Source of the DNA: an uncultured Eubacteriales bacterium
GTDB taxonomy: Bacteria > Bacillota > Clostridia > Lachnospirales > Lachnospiraceae
DNA: 54,973 nt
Direction of reading: 5' to 3'
Assembly (NCBI GenBank): GCA_949284175.1
Contig: CASDVE010000027.1
Location: 1-54,973 of the forward strand
How positions within the stretch are numbered: the first letter of the stretch is position 1; each line of letters opens with the position of its first letter. Below, in pieces: positions 42,454 to 51,505 of this stretch. A model generated the notes under the pieces. That model was not told the DNA's origin. It saw only the letters and a list, made by a program, of their open reading frames with translations, and made no database searches. The translations under genes and the position numbers were made by a program.

Positions 42454-43836
42454 ATGGAGGAAAAGAAGTATTTAAAGTGGTATCAAAAGGTTGCGTATGG
42501 TTCGGGGGATATGGCTGCCAATTGTGGATATGGATTAATGTCCAGTTTTATTATGATTTATTTGACGAATACCATCGGGCTTAATAGTTTAATGATTGGT
42601 ACTTTAATGATGGTATCCAAGATATTTGATGGTTTTACCGATGTCATATTTGGAACTATCATGGATCGAACGAAAAGTAAAATGGGGAAGGCACGCCCGT
42701 GGATGCTGTATGGACAGATCGGGGTATCCATTACACTGTTGTTATCTTTTTGTATACCGGATATGGGAAAAACAATGCAGTATGTGTATTTCTTTGTATT
42801 TTATACGGCATATAATGCGATCTTCTTTACGGTAAATAGTATCTCTTATGCGGCGTTGTCTGCAAAGATCACAAAAAATTCAAAAGAGAGAGTGCAACTA
42901 GGTTCCATTCGTTTTATATTCGCAACATTTACAACCCTAGTCATTGCTTATAATACAATGGGATTGGTGGAGAAATTTGGCGGTGGTGCAAAAGGATGGG
43001 GAACTGTTGCTCTTATTTATTCGATTATTTCTCTTGTTGTTAATACCTTTAGTGTTTTAATGGTAAAAGAAGTGCCAGATGAGATCATAGATGAAAATGG
43101 AGTAGAAAAAAAGGGAGAAGATGTACAAAAAATTGGCTATATGGAATCTTTTCGATTGCTTGTTAAAAATCCTTATTTTATTACCATTTTATTAATATAC
43201 CTTGTCAATTATATTTATAGTGGAATTACCCAAGGAGTAGGCGTTTATTTTATGACTTACTATATGGGAGATCCAGCGTTGCTAGGAACGTTTTCTTTAG
43301 TCAGTTTGATTCCTGTTATGTTGATTCTTTCCTTTACCCCCGTCTTAGTGAAAAAGTGTGGAAGTATGTGGAAATTAAATCTCATCACTCGTATTCTTTC
43401 TTTCATTATGGGAATTGGATTTATCTTAGCTGCACTCAATAAAAACTTAATGCTTATGCTTGTGTTTGCGTTTTTACGAAATATGGCAGGTGGGCCACTC
43501 ATTGGAACATTACATGCTTTTGTTGCAGAAACTAGTGATTATACATGGAGAACGCAAAGAAAGAGAATTGACGGCGTTATGTTTAGTTGTTCTTCTATTG
43601 GTGTAAAAATCGGTGGTGGAGTTGGAACTGCTATTTTAGGATGGATGTTAGAAGTAGGAGGATTTGATGGAATGGCAACCGTTCAGACTGCAAGTGCCAT
43701 CAACATGATTTTTGTTTTATACGCAGTGGTACCAGTTATTTTTGGAGTGATTTTAATTATCTTGCTCTATTTTATGAAGGTAGAAAAAGCAAATAGAGAA
43801 TGGGATAGGATACATATAGAAGGAGAAAAGGCATGA
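42454..43836 (+). CDS. GPH-family glycoside/sugar:cation symporter
   Basis: 460 residues from ATG 42454, with GGAGGG at 42441-42446 (an in-frame ATG at 42439 is part of the Shine-Dalgarno region). Twelve membrane segments are expected. The start YLKWYQKVAYGSGDMAANCGYGLMSSF, the DGFTDVIFGTIMDRTKSKMGKARPW loop and ETSDYTWRTQRKRIDGVMFS are the usual GPH (MelB/XylP/GusB) signatures. It should import the oligosaccharide or glycoside split by the GH2 enzyme whose gene overlaps its stop by four bases. Confidence 0.93.
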   Translation: MEEKKYLKWYQKVAYGSGDMAANCGYGLMSSFIMIYLTNTIGLNSLMIGTLMMVSKIFDGFTDVIFGTIMDRTKSKMGKARPWMLYGQIGVSITLLLSFCIPDMGKTMQYVYFFVFYTAYNAIFFTVNSISYAALSAKITKNSKERVQLGSIRFIFATFTTLVIAYNTMGLVEKFGGGAKGWGTVALIYSIISLVVNTFSVLMVKEVPDEIIDENGVEKKGEDVQKIGYMESFRLLVKNPYFITILLIYLVNYIYSGITQGVGVYFMTYYMGDPALLGTFSLVSLIPVMLILSFTPVLVKKCGSMWKLNLITRILSFIMGIGFILAALNKNLMLMLVFAFLRNMAGGPLIGTLHAFVAETSDYTWRTQRKRIDGVMFSCSSIGVKIGGGVGTAILGWMLEVGGFDGMATVQTASAINMIFVLYAVVPVIFGVILIILLYFMKVEKANREWDRIHIEGEKA

Positions 43837-46313
43837 TTCGAGAGAACTTTAATGATCAATGGCAGGTGTTAAAAGAAGATGGCAATTTAGCTTTGAATGC
43901 TTATATGGGAAAATCAGAAGCAAAAGAGGTGCATTTACCATATGATGCTATGATTTATGAAGAGCGGACACCGGATACGCCAAATGGAGCACAAACGGGA
44001 TTTTATCCAGGAGGAAGATATTGTTATCAAAAAACATTTGTAGCACCAAAAGAGTGGGAAGAAAAAGAAGTGACTTTGGAGTTTGAAGGGGTCTATCAGA
44101 CGGCGGAAGTTTATATCAACGGAGCTTTTGTTTTAAGAAATTTATATGGATATTCTAATTTCTATGTTTTACTGAATCCATGGTTAAACTATGGTGTGGA
44201 AAATACGATTAAAGTCATTGCGGATAACTCCATGATGCCAAATAGTCGGTGGTATACAGGCAGTGGAATTTATAGAGATGTCAAGTTGATGGTCGGAGAA
44301 CGAATCCATTTACAGACAGATGGATTGCGGATTCGAACGGTTATGGCGTCAAAGGAATCCGCCATTGTGCAAGTGGAAACAAACATAAAAAGCATTTCTT
44401 GTAAGAGAGAGAAGTTTCAGGTGCAAGTGAACCTATTAAGAAAAGGGAAATGGGTTGCACAGGATCAACAGACCATCGTGTTTTATCCAAAGGAAGAAGG
44501 AAATACCTATCATTCTTTTTGTATTGAGCAACCAGAGTTATGGAGTTGTGATTCTCCAGAGCTTTACGAGTGTGAAGTGGTCATCCTTTCTCATGAAGAG
44601 ATTTTGGATAAGACAGTGGAGAAGTTTGGTATTCGTACTCTGACCATTGATGCAAAACATGGTGTACGGATTAACGGAAGAGAGATAAAATTGCGTGGAA
44701 GTTGTATCCATCATGATAATGGAATTTTAGGAGCTACCACGTTAAAAAAGGCAGAAGAGAGAAGATGTCGTCAGCTAAAGGAGGCTGGATTTAATAGTGT
44801 AAGAAGTTCCCATCACCCTATGAGTAAGGCATTTTTAAACGCGTGTGATAAGTATGGCGTTCTTGTCATGGATGAACTCAGTGATATGTGGACCGTACAT
44901 AAGAATCCGTATGACTTCGCCTCTCAATTTGAAGCCTGTTGGGAAGATGTGGTAGAAAAAATGGTGGCAAAAGATTATAACCATCCATGTGTTATTTTGT
45001 ATTCTGCGGGAAACGAAATACAAGAAGTTGGTTCAGAGGCAGGAGCTTACTGGAATCGAAAAATATGTAGTAAATTTCATGAGCTCGATTCCACTCGGTA
45101 TACAACCAATGGACTAAATGGTCTGATGGCAGCAGGATATCGACTTCGTCCGATTATGAAGGAGATGGCAGAGAAATTTGGAACTACCAACACTTCGAAA
45201 CAAGGCAATGGAGAGGGAAGCAATGCTTTAAATAGTTTTATGAGTTTGATGGAAGGAGAAAAGGGAGATTATTTTTCCAAACATCCATTGCTCTCTGAGG
45301 CATTAGAAGGCTGTGCGTCCACTTGTGATGTGATAGGACTAAATTATCTGACAGGGCGACATGAGATGGAAAAAGAACTGCATCCAAATAAGACAGTTGT
45401 CGGTACGGAAACTTATCCGGCGGATATTGTCAGACTTTGGAGTATCGTTAAGAGGAATCCTCACGTGCTGGGCGATTTTACATGGACAGGATATGATTAT
45501 CTTGGAGAAGCAGGATGTGGTATTTTTCACTATGATGGAACAGCTAACTTTTCAAGTGTATATCCAGAGAGAACTGCTTATATAGGGGATATTGATTTAA
45601 TAGGATACAGACGTCCCATCAGCTATTTAAGAGAAATCGTATACGGATTGAGAAAACAGCCTTATATTGCCGTAGAACGAGTGAACCGATATGGATTAGA
45701 GCATTCAAAAACCCCTTGGATGGATAGGGATACCATTGAAAGCTGGACATGGACAGGATATGAAGGAAAACCAGCAAGAGTGTATGTTTATTCTGATGCA
45801 GAAGAAGTGGAACTGTTTTTGAATGGACAAAGCTTAGGAAGAAAACCAGCAGGAGAGCAGAATCGCTATACGGTTTGTTACGAAACGGTATATGAGTCTG
45901 GAGAGCTTAAAGCAATTTCTTATCGCAAGGGAAAAGAGGAGGAGAGTTTTTCACTGTTTACTGCGAACCAAGAAGTTGAATTAGATTTGGAAACCGATGG
46001 ATTGGAGTTAAAGGCAGATGGAGAAGACCTTGCTTTTATTATGATAAAGTTAAGAGATAAGAATGGGGTTATCAATCGGGAAATTAAGAAAAAGATAACG
46101 GTAAAGGTAAAAGGGGCAGGATATTTGATGGCACTTGGCAATGCAAATCCAAGTTCAGAAGAACGCTATGATAGTGTGGAGTGCGAAACGTATGATGGTT
46201 ATGCGTTAGCGGTGGTGCGTGCGGGAAAAGAACAAGGAATGATTCAAGTGGAAGTGGAGGCTGAAAGTTGTAAAACAGCAGTTGTCCATATAAAAGTGGG
46301 AGGAAGCGTATGA
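43833..46313 (+). CDS. glycoside hydrolase family 2 enzyme (beta-galactosidase-like)
   Basis: 826 residues. Sugar-binding domain at the N-terminus (about 60-170; MMPNSRWYTGSGIYRDVKLMV), an Ig-like domain, then the TIM barrel from about 265 (GVRINGREIKLRGSCIHHDNG). Catalytic acid/base E395 (SAGNEIQE) and nucleophile E526 (VGTETYPAD). The end holds two beta domains (Glyco_hydro2 C5/DUF4982 type; ARVYVYSDAEEVELFLNGQSLGR and LKADGEDLAFIMIKLRDKNG). No signal peptide, so it acts inside the cell on the sugar taken up by the GPH transporter. Galactosidase, glucuronidase or another beta-specificity cannot be decided from the motifs. Start overlaps the transporter stop. Confidence 0.92.
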   Translation: MIRENFNDQWQVLKEDGNLALNAYMGKSEAKEVHLPYDAMIYEERTPDTPNGAQTGFYPGGRYCYQKTFVAPKEWEEKEVTLEFEGVYQTAEVYINGAFVLRNLYGYSNFYVLLNPWLNYGVENTIKVIADNSMMPNSRWYTGSGIYRDVKLMVGERIHLQTDGLRIRTVMASKESAIVQVETNIKSISCKREKFQVQVNLLRKGKWVAQDQQTIVFYPKEEGNTYHSFCIEQPELWSCDSPELYECEVVILSHEEILDKTVEKFGIRTLTIDAKHGVRINGREIKLRGSCIHHDNGILGATTLKKAEERRCRQLKEAGFNSVRSSHHPMSKAFLNACDKYGVLVMDELSDMWTVHKNPYDFASQFEACWEDVVEKMVAKDYNHPCVILYSAGNEIQEVGSEAGAYWNRKICSKFHELDSTRYTTNGLNGLMAAGYRLRPIMKEMAEKFGTTNTSKQGNGEGSNALNSFMSLMEGEKGDYFSKHPLLSEALEGCASTCDVIGLNYLTGRHEMEKELHPNKTVVGTETYPADIVRLWSIVKRNPHVLGDFTWTGYDYLGEAGCGIFHYDGTANFSSVYPERTAYIGDIDLIGYRRPISYLREIVYGLRKQPYIAVERVNRYGLEHSKTPWMDRDTIESWTWTGYEGKPARVYVYSDAEEVELFLNGQSLGRKPAGEQNRYTVCYETVYESGELKAISYRKGKEEESFSLFTANQEVELDLETDGLELKADGEDLAFIMIKLRDKNGVINREIKKKITVKVKGAGYLMALGNANPSSEERYDSVECETYDGYALAVVRAGKEQGMIQVEVEAESCKTAVVHIKVGGSV

Positions 46314-46352
46314 GATATGGAAAAGAGGGGATTTTTTGTATTTTAATGTTCT

Positions 46353-46715
46353 TTGGAAAATTTAGCCAATATAGAGCAATATTCTTATGGAAAATGGGAT
46401 AGTCAAAAATGGTACTTTGAAAAAGTAGAAGGAAACTATTATAAAATTATCAATAAGAATAGTGGAAAAGTATTGGATATAAAAGGGTTATCAACAAAAG
46501 AAGGAGATCCTTGCATTCAATATGATGATAATGGCGGTTGGAATCAGATGTGGGAAATCATTGCGGATGATTCAGGACAATATAAGATTAAAAACAGATG
46601 GAGTGGTTTATATTTAGGAATTAAAGAAGCATCAGAAGATAACGGAGCTATCTGTGTGCAAGTAGCAGATGATGATAGTAGCAATGTTAAATGGTATTTT
46701 CTTGTAACAGAATGA
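46353..46715 (+). pseudogene. ricin-type lectin (RICIN) fragment
   Basis: About 120 residues holding ricin B-type beta-trefoil repeats: YKIINKNSGKVLDIKGLSTKEGDPCIQYDDNGGWNQMWEI and YKIKNRWSGLYLGIKEA. A TTG at 46353 is the only start; in-frame TAA at 46344 precedes it, and the ATG at 46346 is in another frame. No suitable Shine-Dalgarno. It looks like the C-terminal carbohydrate-binding part left from a longer enzyme, next to the GH2 gene. Confidence 0.65.
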
Positions 46716-46729
46716 TGAAAGAAAGCAAC

Positions 46730-46770
46730 AAAAGTAGGTGTTGAATGTTTATTCTTCACCTACTTTTTGC
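46730..46770. terminator. bidirectional terminator
   Basis: AAAAGTAGGTG (46730-46740) pairs perfectly with CACCTACTTTT (46757-46767), then TTGCG. It ends the GH2/RICIN side and could serve the converging permease gene. Confidence 0.8.
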
Positions 46771-46827
46771 GTTTATATAAACGATGGAATCTATTCTAAC
46801 AGTTCCTGCAATTTGAAATGAAAACCA

Positions 46828-47622
46828 TCACCCTAAATATTTGAAAGTATTATAGACATTAATTAAAATAATAACTCCCATCAATAAAATAAATAGCTTG
46901 TCTACAATGGCATCATCAATCTTTTTGTTAATTGCCCGTCCCGCCATAGCACCTAAAATTCCACATAAAATCATACCAAATAAAAGCAAGTGGGAAACGT
47001 TAGGCACACTATTTGTGAATACTGTCGTAAAAAAGTTGGATGCCTGTGAAAATAAAATAATATAAAGAGAATTTTGAGCTGCTACCTTTGTTGTCATGGA
47101 GAAGAAATAATAAAGAACAACAAGGTTAATCGGACCACCTCCAATTCCTAAGAAGGAGGACATCACCCCTAAGAAAAATCCAATGACCAAGCAAAGAATA
47201 ACACTATGAAATTCATGGGTTTTTATCTTATCTTTTTTGATAGTATAAATAAGGGTTAATAAAGTAACAAAACCAAGTAAAATTGCCTGAACCGCTCCAA
47301 TGGTGTTTGGATCAGAAAAAAGAGAAGCCACAAAATGATAGAGATTCTTTCCAGTGATTCCCCCAACAATGGCTCCAATGGCTAAAGGAGTTCCTGTTGT
47401 CATATCAATACTAGAATTTTTAGATAGCTTAGAACGGATGACAGAATAGCAAGACATAGCAAGTACTGTGCAACCAGATAAAAAGCTGATGGAAGATACG
47501 CTAAGGATTCCAAAAGAATCTAGGACTGGTTTAATAATGACACCGCCTCCAATACCACAAATTGCTCCAATAATAGATGCCCCAAAACTTACAATAAAAA
47601 ATATTGCATACACAAAAAACAT
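46828..47622 (-). CDS. TauE/SafE family sulfite/anion exporter
   Basis: 264 residues, about eight membrane segments. The N-terminal FGASIIGAICGIGGGVIIKPVLDSFG and the mirror SSFLGIGGGPINLVVLYYFFS are the paired TauE/SafE (DUF81) motifs. AAGGAG precedes its start on the minus strand. Exports sulfite, organosulfonate or sulfoacetate-like anions in characterised members; substrate here unknown. Confidence 0.9.
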   Translation of the reverse strand: MFFVYAIFFIVSFGASIIGAICGIGGGVIIKPVLDSFGILSVSSISFLSGCTVLAMSCYSVIRSKLSKNSSIDMTTGTPLAIGAIVGGITGKNLYHFVASLFSDPNTIGAVQAILLGFVTLLTLIYTIKKDKIKTHEFHSVILCLVIGFFLGVMSSFLGIGGGPINLVVLYYFFSMTTKVAAQNSLYIILFSQASNFFTTVFTNSVPNVSHLLLFGMILCGILGAMAGRAINKKIDDAIVDKLFILLMGVIILINVYNTFKYLG

Positions 47623-47794
47623 ACCTTTACTCCTTTGTTAAAATATTATTTGTCGTTCTTTACTATACCACACAAAGAAATCCTAGTAAATATTGGGTAG
47701 AATATAGTATGGACGAAATGTTATAAAAAGATGTGGGGACTTTGTAAGAAAATAGTATAATAAAGTTAGTAAATAATGGATAGGAGGGAGCATT

Positions 47795-47995
47795 ATGACA
47801 AGTGAAGAATTTCATAATCAGTATTATGATATGTACGATAAGAAAGTAAAAGTTACATTTACCAATGGTCAAAAAATAATCGGATATTTTAATGATGAGT
47901 TTTATGAGGAACATTCCATTATGATTAGTTCTGATAAGATAGTTATTATTAACATTGATGATATATGGAAAATGGAATTAGTAGAAGAACAATAA
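47795..47995 (+). CDS. small conserved-looking protein, possible Sm-like fold
   Basis: 66 residues with AGGAGGGA before ATG 47795 and a typical coding pattern. After an N-terminal helix, KKVKVTFTNGQKIIGYFND is followed by SIMISSDKIVIINIDDIWKMEL, the strand order and glycine placement reminiscent of an Sm/LSM-type barrel. This is a resemblance, not a family assignment. Confidence 0.65.
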   Translation: MTSEEFHNQYYDMYDKKVKVTFTNGQKIIGYFNDEFYEEHSIMISSDKIVIINIDDIWKMELVEEQ

Positions 47996-48046
47996 TCTTA
48001 CTTATAAAATAAAAAATTTTTATGCAATTTGAGAAGGGTGAGTGAG

Positions 48047-48220
48047 ATGAAAAATATAGTATTAGTGATATTAGGTATGATATCCATTGGATTGCTTTTA
48101 GGAAGCCTTGTTGTAGGAGAATTATATGGGGAGATGGTTGAGGATATTTTACGCCTATGTGGATGGATTTTTTGGTTAGTCTTTATAGTCTTAAAATCTA
48201 TGGGAAAAAATAAGAGGTAA
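48047..48220 (+). CDS. small membrane protein, two membrane segments
   Basis: 57 residues from ATG 48047 (AAGGGTGAG just before); MKNIVLVILGMISIGLLLGS and ILRLCGWIFWLVFIVL form two membrane segments, ending KSMGKNKR inside. No family recognised. The AT-rich 200 nt before uvrB holds no other gene. Confidence 0.6.
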   Translation: MKNIVLVILGMISIGLLLGSLVVGELYGEMVEDILRLCGWIFWLVFIVLKSMGKNKR

Positions 48221-48423
48221 GGGAATGTGTAGATAAGGTAAGAATCTCTTTTATATTAATAAAATAGAAAGATATATTGATATAGAAAAAAGAACGTATG
48301 TTTGTAAAATGATTGATTTCTCTCACCTCCTATGGTAAGATAGCTTATAGTATATGAAAGAATGACGCAAAATGAGTGAAAGAGGATTCGATTAGAAAAA
48401 TATTTACAAGGAGGTTTGTGTTT

Positions 48424-50415
48424 ATGAAGCAGTTTGAGTTAGTATCGGAATATCAACCCACAGGGGATCAGCCACAGGCGATAGAACAGCTTGTCAATGG
48501 ATTTAAAGAAGGGAATCAATTTCAGACACTTCTTGGAGTGACTGGGTCAGGAAAGACCTTTACTATGGCAAATGTGATTGAAAAGTTAAATAAGCCAACG
48601 CTGATTATTGCCCATAATAAAACCCTTGCAGCACAGCTTTATAGTGAATTTAAGGAATTTTTTCCAAATAATGCGGTTGAATATTTTGTATCCTATTATG
48701 ACTACTATCAGCCAGAAGCCTATGTACCATCCACAGATACTTATATAGAGAAAGATTCCGCAGTCAATGATGAGATTGATAAACTTCGTCATAGTGCGAC
48801 CGCAGCATTAATTGAACGAAAGGATGTCATTGTTGTGTCTTCTGTTTCCTGCATTTATGGGATTGGTAGCAAAGAAGACTATACAGAAATGATGATTTCT
48901 TTGCGTCCTGGAATGCAAAAGGATCGGGATGATGTCATTCGAGAATTGATTGATATTCAGTATGTGAGAAGTGAGTTGGATTTTAAAAGAGGTAGTTTTC
49001 GTGTAAAAGGGGATGTATTGGAGATTTTACCAGTTTCCACCTTTGAAGATGCAGTGAGAGTGGAATTTTTTGGTGATGAAGTTGATCGCATTGTTCAAGT
49101 AGATGTGTTGACAGGAGAAATGAAAGCGACATTAAACTTTGTTGCCATTTTCCCAGCCTCCCATTATGTCGTGCCTCAGGAGAAAATTGAACAAGCTGTC
49201 GTTGCCATTAAAAAGGAAATGGAAGAGCAGGTGGCTTATTTTAAAGAAAATGATAAGTTATTAGAGGCACAAAGAATTGCAGAAAGAACCAATTTCGATA
49301 TGGAAATGTTAAAAGAAACTGGTTTTTGTTCTGGAATTGAGAACTATTCTAGGCATTTAACTGGTGGAAAGGCAGGAGAAGCACCGAATACATTAATTGA
49401 TTTCTTTGGGGATGATTTTTTAATTATTGTGGATGAATCTCATATCACAATTCCTCAGATTCGAGGGATGTATGCAGGGGATCAAGCTAGAAAATCCACG
49501 TTAGTTGATTATGGATTTCGTTTGCCATCAGCAAAGGATAACCGACCACTTAATTTTAGTGAATTTGAAAGCAAAATTGATCAAATGCTTTTTGTTTCCG
49601 CCACTCCAAATGTATATGAAGGGGAGCATGAATTGTTAAGAGCGGAACAGATCATCCGACCAACAGGATTATTAGATCCGAAGATTGAAGTGCGACCAGT
49701 GGAAGGTCAGATTGATGATTTATTAGCGGAAGTTCATAAAGAGGTTGCCAATGGACATAAAGTCCTTGTTACAACCCTTACAAAACGGATGGCAGAAGAT
49801 CTGACCGATTATATGAGAGAAGTGGGGGTTAAAGTAAAATATCTCCATTCTGATATTGATACGATGGAACGTGTGGAGATTGTTCGCGATCTTAGAATGG
49901 GCGTATTCGATGTTCTTGTAGGAATCAATCTATTGCGTGAAGGACTTGATATTCCAGAAATTACATTGGTGGCAATTTTGGATGCGGATAAAGAAGGATT
50001 TTTGCGTTCAGAAACTTCTTTAGTGCAGACCATTGGTCGTGCGGCAAGAAATAGTGAAGGACACGTGATTATGTATGCCGATACGATTACTCGTTCCATG
50101 AACTTTGCCATAACGGAAACAGAGCGAAGACGTGCTATTCAAGAAAAATACAATAAAGAACATGGAATCACGCCAAAGACTATTGTAAAAGCAGTGCGTG
50201 ATTTGATTAAAGTAACCAATGAAGAAGAGGTTATAAAACGAGAAAAAGAAAAAGACATTGAGTCCATGACCGAAAAAGAATTAAAAGAAGAGATTGCAAA
50301 AGTGACAAAGAAAATGAACCAAGCAGCAGCAGAACTTAACTTTGAACAGGCGGCAGTTCTTCGTGATGAGTTGATGGAATTAAAGATTGCTCTTCGGGAT
50401 TATCATAAGGAATAA
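48424..50415 (+). CDS. uvrB: excinuclease ABC subunit B
   Basis: 663 residues from ATG 48424 with AAGGAGG at 48409-48415. Walker [12 protein letters not shown] (K44), the DNA-pinning beta-hairpin [47 protein letters not shown], and the C-terminal UVR domain ([32 protein letters not shown]). UvrB checks damage delivered by UvrA and loads UvrC in nucleotide excision repair. It is usually adjacent to uvrA in this group; here one gene separates them. Confidence 0.97.
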   Translation: MKQFELVSEYQPTGDQPQAIEQLVNGFKEGNQFQTLLGVTGSGKTFTMANVIEKLNKPTLIIAHNKTLAAQLYSEFKEFFPNNAVEYFVSYYDYYQPEAYVPSTDTYIEKDSAVNDEIDKLRHSATAALIERKDVIVVSSVSCIYGIGSKEDYTEMMISLRPGMQKDRDDVIRELIDIQYVRSELDFKRGSFRVKGDVLEILPVSTFEDAVRVEFFGDEVDRIVQVDVLTGEMKATLNFVAIFPASHYVVPQEKIEQAVVAIKKEMEEQVAYFKENDKLLEAQRIAERTNFDMEMLKETGFCSGIENYSRHLTGGKAGEAPNTLIDFFGDDFLIIVDESHITIPQIRGMYAGDQARKSTLVDYGFRLPSAKDNRPLNFSEFESKIDQMLFVSATPNVYEGEHELLRAEQIIRPTGLLDPKIEVRPVEGQIDDLLAEVHKEVANGHKVLVTTLTKRMAEDLTDYMREVGVKVKYLHSDIDTMERVEIVRDLRMGVFDVLVGINLLREGLDIPEITLVAILDADKEGFLRSETSLVQTIGRAARNSEGHVIMYADTITRSMNFAITETERRRAIQEKYNKEHGITPKTIVKAVRDLIKVTNEEEVIKREKEKDIESMTEKELKEEIAKVTKKMNQAAAELNFEQAAVLRDELMELKIALRDYHKE

Positions 50416-50459
50416 CGATGTAATGGTAATGAAAAGCGTGGATAGGGGGCGTTTGGAAT

Positions 50460-51350
50460 ATGAAAATGAGAACAGAACAAGAAATGTTTGATTTGATTCT
50501 TACCACTGCAAAAGAAGATGAGAAAATTCGTGCTGTCTATATGAATGGATCTCGTACCAATAAGTATGCTATTAAGGATATTTTTCAAGACTATGATATT
50601 GTGTATGTGGTAACCGATACAAAGCCATTTTATGAAGATAAGAACTGGATTTACAAGTTTGGAGAACCGCTTTATATGCAGATGCCAGAAAAACTGGATT
50701 TACTTGTTGGAAAACCTTGTAATCTTGAGGAAAGTTTTGGATGGCTTGTTATCTTTCAAGATGGAAATCGTATCGATCTCCATGTAAATTCCATTGCCTT
50801 TGCAAAGAAGACAATGAAAGAGGATAGACTGTGTCAGGTGTTTCTTGATAAAGATGGGCTTTTTTCTTCTGTGGAAAAAGCGACTGATGAGCAGTACTAT
50901 GTGAAAAGACCAACAAAACAAGAATTTGCTTGTCAGTGTAATGAATTTTGGTGGTGTTTAAATAACGTGGCAAAGGGACTTTGGAGAGAAGAAGTCCCTT
51001 ATGTCATGGATATGCTGAATTTTTATGTACGCCCTTGTCTTGTTATGATGCTCTCATGGCAAGCAGGTATTATGACTAACTTTTCTTGTAGTGTTGGTAA
51101 ATCTGGGAAGTATTTATATCGGTACTTACCAAAAGAATTATATGAAGGTTTATTAAAAACTTATTCAGATAGCACCATTGAGCATATATGGCAGTCCGTT
51201 TTTGTGATGTGCGATTTATTTGCCAAAGTGGCGAGAAGTGTTGGGAAAGCACTTTCTTATCCTTATGAGGAAAAGGAAGAGGATGGGGCTAGATTCTATT
51301 TACAACAAGTTTATCATTTACCAAAAGATGCAACGAATGTCTTTTTATAG
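50460..51350 (+). CDS. aminoglycoside 6-adenylyltransferase family (AadE-like)
   Basis: 296 residues with GATAGGGGG before ATG 50460. Nucleotidyltransferase signature: YMNGSRTNKYAIKDIFQDYDIVYVV (G30-S31, D44 and D46) and a later acidic/histidine IDLHVNS. Length and pattern fit ANT(6)/AadE proteins that adenylylate streptomycin. Chromosomal members of unknown substrate are common in clostridia, so resistance is not assured. It lies between uvrB and uvrA. Confidence 0.85.
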   Translation: MKMRTEQEMFDLILTTAKEDEKIRAVYMNGSRTNKYAIKDIFQDYDIVYVVTDTKPFYEDKNWIYKFGEPLYMQMPEKLDLLVGKPCNLEESFGWLVIFQDGNRIDLHVNSIAFAKKTMKEDRLCQVFLDKDGLFSSVEKATDEQYYVKRPTKQEFACQCNEFWWCLNNVAKGLWREEVPYVMDMLNFYVRPCLVMMLSWQAGIMTNFSCSVGKSGKYLYRYLPKELYEGLLKTYSDSTIEHIWQSVFVMCDLFAKVARSVGKALSYPYEEKEEDGARFYLQQVYHLPKDATNVFL

Positions 51351-51505
51351 TGTCCGTTTTATACATCTTTGGGTTTTAGGACAATGGGACAGAAAACTTC
51401 TTATAGAGGAATTGTGTATACACCGATGAAATTAACTTTGCAATGAGAAAAATGAGGAAGAAGAAATTAAGAATACAAACGATATCAAAATAGAAAGAGG
51501 CTAGT

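Noticed and set aside
47663..47914. 83-codon minus-strand frame
   Set aside because: Antisense to the small protein at 47795, which has the better ribosome binding site.
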